A stretch of 64,000 nt of DNA from an uncultured Bacillota bacterium (GTDB lineage: Bacteria; Bacillota; Clostridia; Tissierellales; Tissierellaceae): NCBI GenBank assembly GCA_937951995.1, contig CALGAG010000041.1, positions 1 through 64,000 of the forward strand, written 5' to 3'. The notes below the pieces were generated by a model. The model did no database searches and was not told where the DNA came from. It saw only the letters and a program-made list of their open reading frames with translations. Both the position numbers and the translations under genes were made by a program. Of this stretch, positions 45,542-55,210 are shown in pieces (the stretch's first letter is position 1; the number at the start of each line of letters is the position of its first letter).

Positions 45542-45565
45542 CCTGAGTTAAACTCAGGTTTTTTT
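45541..45565 (+). terminator. Terminator after yqeY
   Basis: An 8-bp stem (ACCTGAGT / ACTCAGGT) with a TAA loop is followed by seven T. Confidence 0.88.
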
Positions 45566-45624
45566 GCTATCTTTCAACTATTGTGGGTATACATTGAAAG
45601 TAGGACATAATTGGAGGTGAAAAT

Positions 45625-46917
45625 GTGAAGAAAATAAGATTTCTGGCATTTTTTATAGCCGTATTTGTTATTTTTATATCATCTGGCAGCGCCCAGGCAC
45701 AAAGCCCTGGAAAGGTTTATGTTGTCCCCATACAGGGAGAGATCAATCGCGCAACTCACAACTATGTGAGGGACGTGGTAAACGACCTTAACAATGAGCC
45801 CGATGTAGAGGCCATAATATTTGAAATCGACACCTACGGAGGGGTTGTCGATGAGGCAATCAAGATAAAGGATGTAATAATCGGGACCAATATTCCAACA
45901 ATAACCCTTGTGAACAACAAGGCCGCATCTGCTGGTGTACTGGTCACAATAGCTGGAGAACACATAGCAATGTCGGAGAATGCCGTGATTGGTTCCGCTG
46001 AGACCATACCCAATACAGAGAAGATCCTTTCAATGTGGAGAGGGGTTCTTAGAGATACAGCCCAATACAGGGGCAGGGACGCCCTTCTGGTAGAATCCAT
46101 GGCCGACAGCGACATAGCCATAGAAGGTGTAATAGACGGGGGGAAACTCCTTAACCTTACTGCACAGGAGGCATACCAGCTAGGACTTGCAGATGTTCTG
46201 TCAAGTGATTACAATGTAATTCTCGAGCATTTTGGATTTGAGGCATCACAGGTGGAGGTTATGGAAGAGGGCCTTCAGGTAAAGCTGTCAAAATATATTT
46301 CCAACCCATACATCAGTACCCTCCTATTGACTCTGGGATTTGTGGGTCTTGTTCTTGAGGTCCTGACTCCTGGTTTTGGATTGGGAGGTACAATCTCTTT
46401 GATGGGTTTTGGACTTTACTTCGGTGGTAATATTCTGGCAGGCAATTCAAACTGGACATCCCTGATCCTATTTGTTGTGGGTCTGGGCCTCTTGGTTATT
46501 GAGGGTGTGGTACCAGGTTTTGGACTACCTGGCATAGGTGGATTGATATTCGTAATAGCGGGTACAGTGTTGGCCATGCAGGACCTGGCAACAGCAGTTC
46601 TGTCCCTAAGCATTGCTATTATAGTAACTACATTGGTGGCGGTTGTTATGGTAAAACATGGTTACAAGAGCAAGTTCCTGAACAAAATAGTATTAAGCAA
46701 CAAGCTTGAAAGCACAAGGGGATATCTCAGCACAAACACCATGAGTGACCTTCTGGACAAGGAAGGAACTGTACTATCTGAACTTCGACCTTCGGGTTTT
46801 ATCATCATAGATGGCGAGAAGTACGATGCATTGGCAGAGACGGGATACATTCCCGAAAACTCAAATGTCAAGGTCGTCAAGGTTGAAGGCTCAAAAATAT
46901 TTGTAAGGAGGATTTAG
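45625..46917 (+). CDS. NfeD-family membrane serine protease-like protein
   Basis: The 430-residue protein has a signal peptide (about 1-27) and a ClpP-like serine protease domain (about 28-215), with the candidate catalytic Ser in [14 protein letters not shown] and SAETIP after it. Four or five membrane helices (about 230-350) and a C-terminal NfeD OB-fold domain (about 365-430, ending SKIFVRRI) follow. Long NfeD proteins are partners of flotillin-like proteins in membrane microdomains. The start is GTG, with TTGGAGGTG upstream. floA starts one base after its stop. Confidence 0.92.
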   Translation: MKKIRFLAFFIAVFVIFISSGSAQAQSPGKVYVVPIQGEINRATHNYVRDVVNDLNNEPDVEAIIFEIDTYGGVVDEAIKIKDVIIGTNIPTITLVNNKAASAGVLVTIAGEHIAMSENAVIGSAETIPNTEKILSMWRGVLRDTAQYRGRDALLVESMADSDIAIEGVIDGGKLLNLTAQEAYQLGLADVLSSDYNVILEHFGFEASQVEVMEEGLQVKLSKYISNPYISTLLLTLGFVGLVLEVLTPGFGLGGTISLMGFGLYFGGNILAGNSNWTSLILFVVGLGLLVIEGVVPGFGLPGIGGLIFVIAGTVLAMQDLATAVLSLSIAIIVTTLVAVVMVKHGYKSKFLNKIVLSNKLESTRGYLSTNTMSDLLDKEGTVLSELRPSGFIIIDGEKYDALAETGYIPENSNVKVVKVEGSKIFVRRI

Positions 46918-46918
46918 A

Positions 46919-47899
46919 ATGGATCTTATTTTCACATTAGCAATTGCAATAGGTATCATTGTTCTATTAATGCTGTTCTTCACTTTTGTACCGGTTGGAC
47001 TCTGGATAACTGCATTCTTTGCAGGAGTAAAGGTAAGGATTACAACATTGATAGGAATGAGACTTAGGAGAGTTGTACCAAGTAGGATAATCAATCCAAT
47101 GATAAAGGCCACAAAGGCTGGATTGGACATCAACATCGATGACTTGGAGTCACATTATCTTGCAGGGGGAAATGTAAACACCCTTGTGGATGCTTTGATT
47201 GCTGCTCAAAGGGCTAACATACCCTTGGTTTTCGAGAGAGCGGCAGCGATAGATCTTGCTGGTAGAAATGTACTGGAAGCGGTACAGGTAAGTGTAAATC
47301 CAAAGGTTATTGAAACACCTCAGATTGCAGCTGTTGCCAAGAATGGTATTGAAGTTGTGGCAAGGGCAAGAGTAACCGTTAGGGCCAATATTGAAAGACT
47401 TGTTGGTGGAGCAGGCGAGGAAACCATAATCGCAAGAGTTGGAGAAGGTATAGTTACCACTGTTGGTAGTGCCAGTTCCCACAAGGATGTATTGGAGAAT
47501 CCTGATAGCATATCCAAGACAGTACTGGAAAAGGGCTTGGATGCAGGAACTGCATTTGAGATACTTTCCATAGACATAGCTGACGTGGATGTAGGGAGAA
47601 ACATTGGTGCAAAACTTCAGATGGAGCAGGCTGAGGCAGACAAGAAGATCGCACAGGCAAAGGCGGAGGAAAGAAGAGCCATGGCTGTTGCAAGAGAACA
47701 GGAAATGAGGGCTGAGGTTCAAGCCATGAACGCCAAGCTTGTGGAAGCGGAAGCAGATGTTCCAAAGGCACTGGCTCAGGCATTGAGAGAAGGAAAGCTT
47801 GGAGTTATGGATTATTACAATATGAAAAATATACTTGCTGATACAGATATGAGAGATTCAATATCAAAGATAGCTGACGATGACAAAGAAACAAAATAG
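46919..47899 (+). CDS. floA: Flotillin-like protein FloA
   Basis: FloA scaffolds functional membrane microdomains. The 326-residue protein has an N-terminal membrane helix or hairpin (about 4-38), a PHB-like domain with [24 protein letters not shown], and an EA-rich C-terminal coiled coil ([20 protein letters not shown]). The sequence matches the YqfA family closely in length and layout. The upstream NfeD protein is the usual partner and is cotranscribed. Confidence 0.96.
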   Translation: MDLIFTLAIAIGIIVLLMLFFTFVPVGLWITAFFAGVKVRITTLIGMRLRRVVPSRIINPMIKATKAGLDINIDDLESHYLAGGNVNTLVDALIAAQRANIPLVFERAAAIDLAGRNVLEAVQVSVNPKVIETPQIAAVAKNGIEVVARARVTVRANIERLVGGAGEETIIARVGEGIVTTVGSASSHKDVLENPDSISKTVLEKGLDAGTAFEILSIDIADVDVGRNIGAKLQMEQAEADKKIAQAKAEERRAMAVAREQEMRAEVQAMNAKLVEAEADVPKALAQALREGKLGVMDYYNMKNILADTDMRDSISKIADDDKETK

Positions 47900-47910
47900 G
47901 AAGTGATTAA

Positions 47911-48468
47911 ATGGATAGTCCTATAATCATTCTGGTCTTTTGGGTAATAATCAACATACTTCTAAAAAGCTCCAGAGACAAGAAGAAGGCTGAACAGGCA
48001 AGAAGGAAATCCGGGCAGGCAAATGCACCTGACAGACAGAGACAAAAGTCTGAGAGATCCCGTATGAATACCGGGATGAAGGACTTCAGGCAGGCTCTGG
48101 AAGACTACAAGGCACAGATAGAAAAGGAACTGAACCCGGAAAAGAAATCTCCGGCAAAGCCTCCCGCCAAGGTTCCAACCACAGAAGCCAGGCAAAGGGT
48201 TGAGCGGTCTGATAGTCGACTGGAAAAGCCGAAAATGAAGACCTTCAGGGAAGGGCGATACTGGGAAGACATAACCGATGGCATGGCCGGCTCAGACACG
48301 GAGAAGGAAACAGCGGGAATTGTTGTAGCCATTGAGGAGACTGGAAGAAAGGCTAAAGGAAGCTCGGAAGGTCTATTTGACATCAAGAACGATATACTCA
48401 AGGGTATTGTGTATTCTGAGATCCTTGGCAAGCCAAAAAGCATGCAAGGAAAAAGAGGTCCTTTTTAG
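47911..48468 (+). CDS. Membrane-anchored basic protein of unknown function
   Basis: I do not recognise this 185-residue protein. It starts with one hydrophobic helix (about residues 4-18). A long charged region rich in Lys, Arg and Gln (about 20-115) follows, with proline patches (KKSPAKPPAKVP) and little order predicted by eye. A short conserved-looking C-terminal end comes last (FDIKNDILKGIVYSEILGKPKS). It lies 11 bases after floA and is followed by a terminator, so it is probably the third member of the NfeD-FloA operon. In spore formers this place holds yqfB, yqfC and yqfD. A role in membrane microdomains is a guess from position only. Confidence 0.75.
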   Translation: MDSPIIILVFWVIINILLKSSRDKKKAEQARRKSGQANAPDRQRQKSERSRMNTGMKDFRQALEDYKAQIEKELNPEKKSPAKPPAKVPTTEARQRVERSDSRLEKPKMKTFREGRYWEDITDGMAGSDTEKETAGIVVAIEETGRKAKGSSEGLFDIKNDILKGIVYSEILGKPKSMQGKRGPF

Positions 48469-48484
48469 GACTTCTTCTTTTTTT
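48453..48484 (+). terminator. Terminator overlapping the end of the unknown gene
   Basis: AAGAGGTCCT and AGGACTTCTT form a 10-bp stem (one G-U pair) with a TTTT loop, followed by a run of seven T. The stop codon (48466-48468) lies inside the hairpin. Confidence 0.85.
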
Positions 48485-48604
48485 GTCAACTTATTACTAA
48501 ATGGTTACACATAAGCTAAACATATAGAAAACCACACCTTTCTATGGTATGATTTATTTAATTATACTGGAGGTAAACTAAAGATACTGGGGAGGAATTT
48601 AAGT

Positions 48605-49573
48605 TTGACATTAACCAAGGAAGAAGGATCCATTGAAATAAATGACGACAATACCTTAAAGGAGATTGCTGGGAACCTAGATGCAAATATAAGGACCATT
48701 GAAGAGAAAATGAAGGTCAGGCTTAGGATAAAAGACAATGCCATTACAGTTCAGGGATTGCCGGAGAATGTGGAAATGACAAAGAGGCTCCTTGATGATT
48801 TGAAATACATGATACAAAAGCAGAACACCCTTCAGGAACAGGACCTGAATTACGCAATTGACTTCATCAGGTCCCGTAAAGAGGGAAGCCTTAAGGAACT
48901 TCTTGATGATGTGGTTTGTATAACCGCTTCAGGAAAGTCCATCAAACCCAAAACATTTGGGCAGAAAAGATATGTTGATTCCATGAGAAAGCACGATGTG
49001 GTGTTTGGAATAGGCCCTGCAGGCACGGGGAAAACCTATCTGGCGATGGCAATGGCTGTTCAGGCATTCAAGAACAGGGAAGTCAATAGGATAATACTTA
49101 CAAGACCTGCGGTTGAGGCTGGTGAGAATCTTGGATTTCTCCCAGGAGACCTGCAGGAGAAGGTGGATCCATACCTAAGACCAATCTATGACGCACTTTT
49201 TGAAATACTGGGTGTGGACACCTATCTGAAGTTCTTTGAAAAGGGTCTGATAGAAGTGGCACCCCTAGCCTATATGAGGGGTAGAACCCTTGATTCTGCA
49301 TATGTGATTCTTGATGAGGCCCAAAATACAACAAATGAGCAAATGAAAATGTTTTTGACCAGACTTGGATTTGGATCAAAAGCTATAATAACCGGAGACA
49401 TCACACAAATTGACCTGATTAGAGGTAAGGAATCTGGTCTAAAGACAGTAAGGGGAATCCTGGAGGATGTTAAGGGGATAGACTTTATAAATCTCACAAG
49501 TTCAGATATAGTTAGACATCCACTGGTTCAAAGAATAATCAACGCATATGAAATTCATGAAGGCAGGAAGTAG
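48605..49573 (+). CDS. phoH: PhoH family ATPase
   Basis: The 322-residue protein has an N-terminal KH-like part (about 1-75) and a PhoH P-loop ATPase domain with GPAGTGKTYLA near residue 138 and the Walker B motif VILDEAQNT near 235. PhoH-like proteins are linked to RNA metabolism and to YbeY, which lies downstream here. The start is TTG with GGGGAGG upstream. The phoH-yqfF-ybeY-dgkA-cdd-era-recO order matches Bacillus. Confidence 0.94.
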   Translation: MTLTKEEGSIEINDDNTLKEIAGNLDANIRTIEEKMKVRLRIKDNAITVQGLPENVEMTKRLLDDLKYMIQKQNTLQEQDLNYAIDFIRSRKEGSLKELLDDVVCITASGKSIKPKTFGQKRYVDSMRKHDVVFGIGPAGTGKTYLAMAMAVQAFKNREVNRIILTRPAVEAGENLGFLPGDLQEKVDPYLRPIYDALFEILGVDTYLKFFEKGLIEVAPLAYMRGRTLDSAYVILDEAQNTTNEQMKMFLTRLGFGSKAIITGDITQIDLIRGKESGLKTVRGILEDVKGIDFINLTSSDIVRHPLVQRIINAYEIHEGRK

Positions 49574-49604
49574 TTGAGCAGTTGAACCAAGGCAGGTGGG
49601 GATT

Positions 49605-51644
49605 ATGATAAAAACTTTGAAAGCGCTTATAAATGGAATTGCAAACGACAGAAAGGTAGGAAAAACAACCACTGTCTTTTTGTTGTTTTTCCTGTCTCTT
49701 TTCATTCTGGCCGTAACTCAATCACAGTTCTCCCAAGCCAGTTTCAGAATTGGTGAAAGGGCTCCGGAAGATCTTAGGGCACCATTTTCAATGGAGGACA
49801 GGGAGGCATATGAAGCTCTTGTTGAGGAATCCCTGGCCAGGATGGAGGCTGTCTACAGGATATCTCCAACGGTTCAAATCACAGCTAAGGCTAAGGTATC
49901 AGGATACCTGGACCTTGTCAGGGACATGAAGCTTAGAAACACTCCAAGTGGAGGTTCAAAGGTGGATGAATTGGAAACTGTGAGTCCCCTTGAACTACCC
50001 ACAGACATACATGTACTTGCCATAGGATCATCTTTTTCAAGCCTAAACACAGTTGAGGCGATTTCAGAAGATATTCTCACCCAAATGCTGGCTCAAGGAA
50101 TAAGAGAGGACCAGCTTAGCTATCAGCTGGAGGAGTTGGAGGGAATAGTCGCTTCATTGAATCTGGAGGAGGGTGAGCAAGTCCTTGTCTCCAGCATACT
50201 TATGGAGGCCATGGATGCAAATGAGTTTGTTGACACCATTGCAACTGAAAGACAGATGGAAGCGATCAGGGAAAGCATCAGACCTGTGGTGATCGAGCAA
50301 AATGAACTGATAGTGGAAAAGGGAGAGACCATTACACCTGAAAAAATGAGGATTATCCAATTGGCTCAACTTGGAGAGGAAACATCCAGTTCCTGGACAA
50401 GATACATAGGAATATTTATCCAGCTGATCTTGCCCTTGCTAGCCATGATCCTTTACATTAAGTACTTCAATCCTGAAATACTCCAGGGAAGACTGATTTA
50501 CCTCTTGTTCACCTTGTTTATGATAAGTCTTATCCTTGCAAGGGCAATGGAGACCTTGTCACCGTATTTGATTCCATCGGCCTTCAATGCCATAATAGCC
50601 ACTCTCCTTGTTGGACCTGGACTGGCCATGGTCTCAAACCTGGTGCTGGTCTATATGCTCTATTTTTTATGGACCATACCTGGGGACCTTGCAATAATCA
50701 TGATAATCGGAAATTCAGCCGGAATCATCCTGCTCTTGCACCAGAATCAAAGGCACAGAGTGCTCCTTAATGGCATATACATGGGTACAATAAGCCTTAT
50801 CTTCTATCTGGGATATTATTTTTTAGGGAATATCACTACCAGGGACCTCCTATTAAACGGTGGTGCAATCATGACTGGAGGCTTGGTTTCCGGAGTCCTT
50901 GCACTTGGAACACTGCCCCTTTGGGAAAATGTATTCAAGGTATTGACACCATTGAAGCTTATGGAACTTACAGACCCAAACCAGCCTTTGCTTAGGAGAC
51001 TCTTCGCAGAGGCGCCAGGCACCTACCACCACAGCCTCATAGTGGGCAACCTTTCAGAGGCCGCTGCTGCATCAATAGGCGCAAACCCTCTTCTGGCTAA
51101 GGCAGGAGCCTACTACCACGACATAGGGAAGTTGAAGCGACCTTCCTATTTCAAGGAGAACCAATTTGGGATCGACAATCCCCATGACAGGCTTGAGCCT
51201 ATACAAAGTACGGAAATAATTATTTCCCATTGGGAAGACGGTATGAAATTGGGCCGTGAAACCAAGCTGCCAAGAGAAATAATGGATATAATAGACCAGC
51301 ATCATGGCAACACCCTAATGTCATATTTTTACCATAAAGCTTCGGAAGGGGGATCCACCTTGCCAGAGGAAGAATTCAGGTATGGTGGTCAAAAACCAAA
51401 ATCCAAGGAAGCTACAATAGTGATGCTGGCAGATTCTGTAGAGGCTGCAGTTAGAAGCATCAAGAACATGAATGAAACAGCAATAGAAACAATGGTTGGT
51501 AAGATTATAAAGGGAAAGATTGATGACGGGCAGCTGGACCAATCCCCCATAACCACAAGGGAAATAAATACCGTAAAAAAGACCTTTGTTTCAGTTCTAA
51601 AAGGAATATACCACGAAAGAATCGAGTATCCTGAAAAGTCATAA
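49605..51644 (+). CDS. 7TM-HD family cyclic-di-AMP phosphodiesterase (PgpH/YqfF type)
   Basis: PgpH-type proteins degrade c-di-AMP to pApA. The 679-residue protein has an N-terminal membrane helix (about 20-38), a large extracytoplasmic 7TMR-HDED domain (about 45-260), seven membrane helices (about 265-450) and a C-terminal cytoplasmic HD domain. The HD domain has PGTYHHSLIVGNLSEAAA, the metal motif AYYHDIGKLKRP and IIDQHHG. ATG 49605 is preferred over GTG 49596. It lies between phoH and ybeY as usual. Confidence 0.92.
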   Translation: MIKTLKALINGIANDRKVGKTTTVFLLFFLSLFILAVTQSQFSQASFRIGERAPEDLRAPFSMEDREAYEALVEESLARMEAVYRISPTVQITAKAKVSGYLDLVRDMKLRNTPSGGSKVDELETVSPLELPTDIHVLAIGSSFSSLNTVEAISEDILTQMLAQGIREDQLSYQLEELEGIVASLNLEEGEQVLVSSILMEAMDANEFVDTIATERQMEAIRESIRPVVIEQNELIVEKGETITPEKMRIIQLAQLGEETSSSWTRYIGIFIQLILPLLAMILYIKYFNPEILQGRLIYLLFTLFMISLILARAMETLSPYLIPSAFNAIIATLLVGPGLAMVSNLVLVYMLYFLWTIPGDLAIIMIIGNSAGIILLLHQNQRHRVLLNGIYMGTISLIFYLGYYFLGNITTRDLLLNGGAIMTGGLVSGVLALGTLPLWENVFKVLTPLKLMELTDPNQPLLRRLFAEAPGTYHHSLIVGNLSEAAAASIGANPLLAKAGAYYHDIGKLKRPSYFKENQFGIDNPHDRLEPIQSTEIIISHWEDGMKLGRETKLPREIMDIIDQHHGNTLMSYFYHKASEGGSTLPEEEFRYGGQKPKSKEATIVMLADSVEAAVRSIKNMNETAIETMVGKIIKGKIDDGQLDQSPITTREINTVKKTFVSVLKGIYHERIEYPEKS

Positions 51645-51660
51645 TTATGAGGAGAAAAAA

Positions 51661-52107
51661 ATGGAAGTCCTATTTGACAATAGACAAGACAAGATCAAAA
51701 TACAAAAATCTACTGAAGACTTGCTGGAAAAGGTGATAGAGACAAGCTTGAAGATGGAAAACATGTCACTGGATTATGAAATCAGTGTTTCTTTTGTCAC
51801 AAATGATGAAATCAGAGAGTTGAACAGTCAATTCAGAAACATAGACAAGGAAACAGATGTTTTGTCATTTCCATTTGAGGATGAGTTTGAGACTGGAATC
51901 AGAATTCTCGGTGACATAGTCCTGTCAGTTGAAAAGGCCATGGACCAGGCAGAAGAATTTGGCCATACGGTTGAACGGGAGCTTGCCTATCTTACAGCCC
52001 ATAGCACTCTTCACCTCATGGGCTACGATCATATGAATGACGATGATAAATCAATAATGAGACAAAAAGAAAAGGCAATAATGAAGGCACTCCAGATTTT
52101 CAAGTAG
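51661..52107 (+). CDS. ybeY: rRNA maturation endoribonuclease YbeY
   Basis: YbeY is a zinc-dependent endoribonuclease for 16S rRNA 3' end maturation and quality control. The 148-residue protein has ETDVLSFPFEDE and the zinc motif HSTLHLMGYDH near residue 118, which supplies three His ligands. AGGAG lies upstream of the ATG. It follows the phosphodiesterase gene by 16 bases and precedes the DgkA fusion by 14. Confidence 0.96.
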   Translation: MEVLFDNRQDKIKIQKSTEDLLEKVIETSLKMENMSLDYEISVSFVTNDEIRELNSQFRNIDKETDVLSFPFEDEFETGIRILGDIVLSVEKAMDQAEEFGHTVERELAYLTAHSTLHLMGYDHMNDDDKSIMRQKEKAIMKALQIFK

Positions 52108-52121
52108 ACGGGGGGATTTTG

Positions 52122-52826
52122 ATGAAGGTCAAGGAACTAATAGACAGCTTCAATTACGCAGTATCAGGGATATTATCCGCCATGAAGCTTGAGAAAAGTT
52201 TAAGGATACATTACATTGCAGCCATCACTGTAATCGGTCTTAGCACATTGTTTAACCTGACAAGGGTGGAGTTCATGATTTTGCTCCTTACGGTTGTACT
52301 GGTTGTAGTGCTTGAAATGATAAACACTGCCATAGAAAAGACCATCGACATGATAACCAAGGAATACCACCCCTTGGCTAGGGTCATAAAGGATGTGTCT
52401 GCAGGAGCAGTTCTGATTGCTTCCTTCAATGCTGTAATAGTGGGGTACCTAATGTTTTTTGAAAGGCTAAATCCATTCAAGGAGCTTGTTTTGGTAAAGA
52501 TCAGGAATTCTCCAATACATCTCACATTTGTTGCCTTGATCCTTGTTGCCCTTCTTACAGTTGGGTTGAAATCAAAGTTTTATAAGGGTCACGGAACACA
52601 CTTTCAGGGTGGAGTGGTAAGTGGACACTCGGCGGTTGCATTTTGCATAGCTACAATAGTGTCAATTTTATCTGAGAACCTACTTATAATAACCCTGGTT
52701 TTTGGATTGGCATTTCTGGTTGCAGAAAGCCGGGTTGAGGGTAAGATACACTCGGCCATGGAGACAGTCATAGGTGGCATTCTTGGTGTACTGGTTGGTA
52801 TACTAATATTTCAGATAATCGGATAG
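52122..52826 (+). CDS. Undecaprenol/diacylglycerol kinase-PAP2 phosphatase fusion
   Basis: The 234-residue membrane protein joins two enzymes of lipid-carrier metabolism. Residues 1-115 form a DgkA-type kinase with three helices and the active-site patterns EMINTAIEKTID and ARVIKDVSAGAVL. Residues about 125-234 form a PAP2-like phosphatase domain with VVSGHSAVAF and SRVEGKIHSAMET; the second motif has Glu where the family usually has Asp after the His. Kinase and phosphatase on one chain could interconvert undecaprenol and its phosphate. ATG 52122 lies six bases after GGGGGG. Family: diacylglycerol kinase, cdd-adjacent. Confidence 0.88.
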   Translation: MKVKELIDSFNYAVSGILSAMKLEKSLRIHYIAAITVIGLSTLFNLTRVEFMILLLTVVLVVVLEMINTAIEKTIDMITKEYHPLARVIKDVSAGAVLIASFNAVIVGYLMFFERLNPFKELVLVKIRNSPIHLTFVALILVALLTVGLKSKFYKGHGTHFQGGVVSGHSAVAFCIATIVSILSENLLIITLVFGLAFLVAESRVEGKIHSAMETVIGGILGVLVGILIFQIIG

Positions 52827-52836
52827 GAGGAAGGAA

Positions 52837-53892
52837 ATGGACATAAGAAAGATGATTACCCTGATCTTGGTGGTGGCCCTGGGGTTTGGCCTTGCTGCCT
52901 GCAGGCAGGAGGTGCCGGAAGCACCTGTTGAAACGCCGGTAGAGGAGCCTGTTGTCGAGCCTGAACCGGAACCGGAACCTGTAGAGGAGCCGGAGCCTAC
53001 AGGGATACCATCTCCCTTAAGCGGAATTTATGCAGCTGAGGAATTGGTAAATGGTCGAATCATATCAGTTGTTTTTGACAACCATCCAAAGGCAAAATGG
53101 CAGTCGGGATTAAAGGATGCGGAGCTTGTGTACGAGTTTCCAGTTGAAGGACCCTATACCAGATACCTTGGACTATATCTAATAAACTCGCCGGATTCCT
53201 TGGGGCCAATTAGGAGTGCAAGACCATACTTTGTCACTATGGCTTGGCAATTTGACTCAATTTTTGTACACGTTGGAGGCAGTGAACAGGCAAAAGCCGA
53301 TGTTAGGACCCTTAGAATGGCAGAAATTGATGGCCTAACAAGCTCAAACAAGGTTTTCTGGAGGATGTCCCACAAGAGGGCGCCTAACAATATGTACTCC
53401 AGCATGGAAGTCCTAAGGGATGTGCAGGAGGAGCGTGGATACAGGGATACCAGTGAGTTTGAGGGCTTTATCTTCGATATGGAGGACTTGCCCAGAACAG
53501 GGGAAAATGCAGAAGATATCCTGATAACATACAATGACGAGAACAACACCAGGTATATTTATGACCCGGACCTTCAAAAGTACGAAAGATACAAGGAAGG
53601 TGCTCGACATGTGGATGAATCAGATGAAAGTGGACTTTATGCAGACAATATTATAATCCAGGAGAATTCCATGCGAGTCCTGGATAGGGAAGGAAGACTT
53701 GGAATAAGCTTGGAAGGTCAGGGAGAGGGTAAATTTATCACTAGAGGGGTAGTCCAGGACATAAAATGGGTAAAGGATGATAGAAAGGCAAAAATAGAAT
53801 ACCTGAATGACAATAATGAAGAAATTAGACTATCACCTGGAACAACCTGGATTCAGGTGGTAAAGCCGGGAACACCAATTACTATAGAATAA
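52837..53892 (+). CDS. DUF3048 (YerB-type) lipoprotein
   Basis: This 351-residue protein has a lipoprotein signal peptide ending in the lipobox GLAAC (Cys about residue 22), so it should be anchored on the outer face of the membrane. A Pro-Glu-Val-rich linker (about 25-55) leads to the DUF3048 domain with VVFDNHPKAKWQSGL and GPIRSARPY. YerB-like proteins are of unknown role, perhaps in the cell envelope. It is placed between the DgkA fusion and cdd, an insertion relative to Bacillus. Confidence 0.88.
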   Translation: MDIRKMITLILVVALGFGLAACRQEVPEAPVETPVEEPVVEPEPEPEPVEEPEPTGIPSPLSGIYAAEELVNGRIISVVFDNHPKAKWQSGLKDAELVYEFPVEGPYTRYLGLYLINSPDSLGPIRSARPYFVTMAWQFDSIFVHVGGSEQAKADVRTLRMAEIDGLTSSNKVFWRMSHKRAPNNMYSSMEVLRDVQEERGYRDTSEFEGFIFDMEDLPRTGENAEDILITYNDENNTRYIYDPDLQKYERYKEGARHVDESDESGLYADNIIIQENSMRVLDREGRLGISLEGQGEGKFITRGVVQDIKWVKDDRKAKIEYLNDNNEEIRLSPGTTWIQVVKPGTPITIE

Positions 53893-53905
53893 GAGAGGTT
53901 TTTTC

Positions 53906-54322
53906 ATGAATAGGAAAGATTTGATAAATAGAGCAATAAAAGCAAAAAAGATGGCCTACGTACCATACTCAGGATTTCATGTGGGGGCTGCCATACTCAC
54001 TGAGGATGATGAAATATACGATGGATGCAATATAGAGATTGCTTCTTATTCACCAACCATATGTGCTGAAAGAACTGCAATCTTCAAGGCAGTCTCTGAG
54101 GGGCACATGAAGATCAAGGCAATTGCCGTGGTTGGAGATGCTGACCATACCTATCCATGTGGGGTTTGCAGACAGGTGATCCGTGAATTTGGAAAGGATG
54201 CAACCGTGATTATTGCAAACTCAGAGGATGATTACAGGGAGTATGCCTTGGACCAGCTGCTACCTCATAGCTTCGGACCTGAAGACCTTGAGTCATCCCG
54301 TAAGGAGGAGAAAAATGTATAA
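53906..54322 (+). CDS. cdd: Cytidine deaminase
   Basis: Cdd deaminates cytidine and deoxycytidine for pyrimidine salvage. The 138-residue protein has the zinc-site motifs CAERTAIFKA (Cys and catalytic Glu, about residue 53) and PCGVCRQV (about 88), typical of the tetrameric class. Its last eight bases overlap the start of era, whose ribosome binding site lies in the cdd coding end. The extra C-terminal tail is short and charged. Confidence 0.96.
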   Translation: MNRKDLINRAIKAKKMAYVPYSGFHVGAAILTEDDEIYDGCNIEIASYSPTICAERTAIFKAVSEGHMKIKAIAVVGDADHTYPCGVCRQVIREFGKDATVIIANSEDDYREYALDQLLPHSFGPEDLESSRKEEKNV

Positions 54323-55199
54323 ATCCGGATTCATAACAGTGGTAGGAAGGCCAAATGTTGGGAAATCGACACTTCTCAACCAGGTGATCGGTGAGAAGAT
54401 TTCGATAATCTCCGATAAGCCTCAGACCACAAGAAACAAGATACAGATGGTCTATACCGGGGATGATTATCAAATAGTCTTTTTGGATACCCCTGGAATT
54501 CAGATGCCCAAAAATATACTGGGAGACTACATGCTTAAGATTTCAAGAACCACACTCGAAGAGGTTGACATTGTAACCTTCATGGTAGATGAAAGCATGG
54601 AGACCGGGAAGCTTGACAACTATATTCTGGACCAGCTGAAGGAGATCAGCACTCCGATTGTGCTTCTTATAAACAAAACCGACAAACTGACAAAAGACCA
54701 GGTTGATACACTGGTTAAAAAATACAGGGACATGGGAATGTTCCAGGACGTAATACCAATTTCAGCATTGAACAATGACAATATAGAAAGATACCTTGAG
54801 GTATTGAAGGGTATGCTGCCTGAGGGACCCCAGTATTTTCCCGATGACATGATCACTGACCAGCCTGAACGGTTTATCATATCTGAAATAATCAGGGAGA
54901 AGGCCCTGGTGAACCTGGAGGATGAGATCCCCCACGGAATATATGTGGATATTGACAAGATTGTTCAGAGGGAAGACAAGGAACTGATTGATGTTTTTGC
55001 CAATGTTATCTGTGAAAAGAATTCGCACAAGGGAATGATAATAGGCAAGAACGGCAAAATGCTCAAGACCATCGGTCAGCAGGCAAGAGAGGACATTGAG
55101 AAGCTGATGGGTAGCAAGGTAAACCTTCAACTGTGGGTCAAGGTTGAGAAGAATTGGAGAGAAAAAGCAAACAAGGTGAAGTATTTTGGCTACAAATAG
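54315..55199 (+). CDS. era: GTPase Era
   Basis: Era binds the 3' end of 16S rRNA and acts in small-subunit assembly. The 294-residue protein has the G motifs GRPNVGKST (near residue 11), DTPGIQMPKN and NKTD, and a C-terminal KH domain with GKNGKMLKTIGQQAREDIE. ATG 54315 follows AAGGAGGAG and gives the family N-terminus YKSGFITVVGRPN. Upstream in-frame starts inside cdd are rejected. Confidence 0.97.
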   Translation: MYKSGFITVVGRPNVGKSTLLNQVIGEKISIISDKPQTTRNKIQMVYTGDDYQIVFLDTPGIQMPKNILGDYMLKISRTTLEEVDIVTFMVDESMETGKLDNYILDQLKEISTPIVLLINKTDKLTKDQVDTLVKKYRDMGMFQDVIPISALNNDNIERYLEVLKGMLPEGPQYFPDDMITDQPERFIISEIIREKALVNLEDEIPHGIYVDIDKIVQREDKELIDVFANVICEKNSHKGMIIGKNGKMLKTIGQQAREDIEKLMGSKVNLQLWVKVEKNWREKANKVKYFGYK

Positions 55200-55210
55200 A
55201 AAGGTCTAAC

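Noticed and set aside
47150..47722. 190-codon reverse-strand reading frame inside floA
   Set aside because: Composition is unlike a real protein here (Cys, Ser and Tyr rich), and FloA is well conserved on the other strand.
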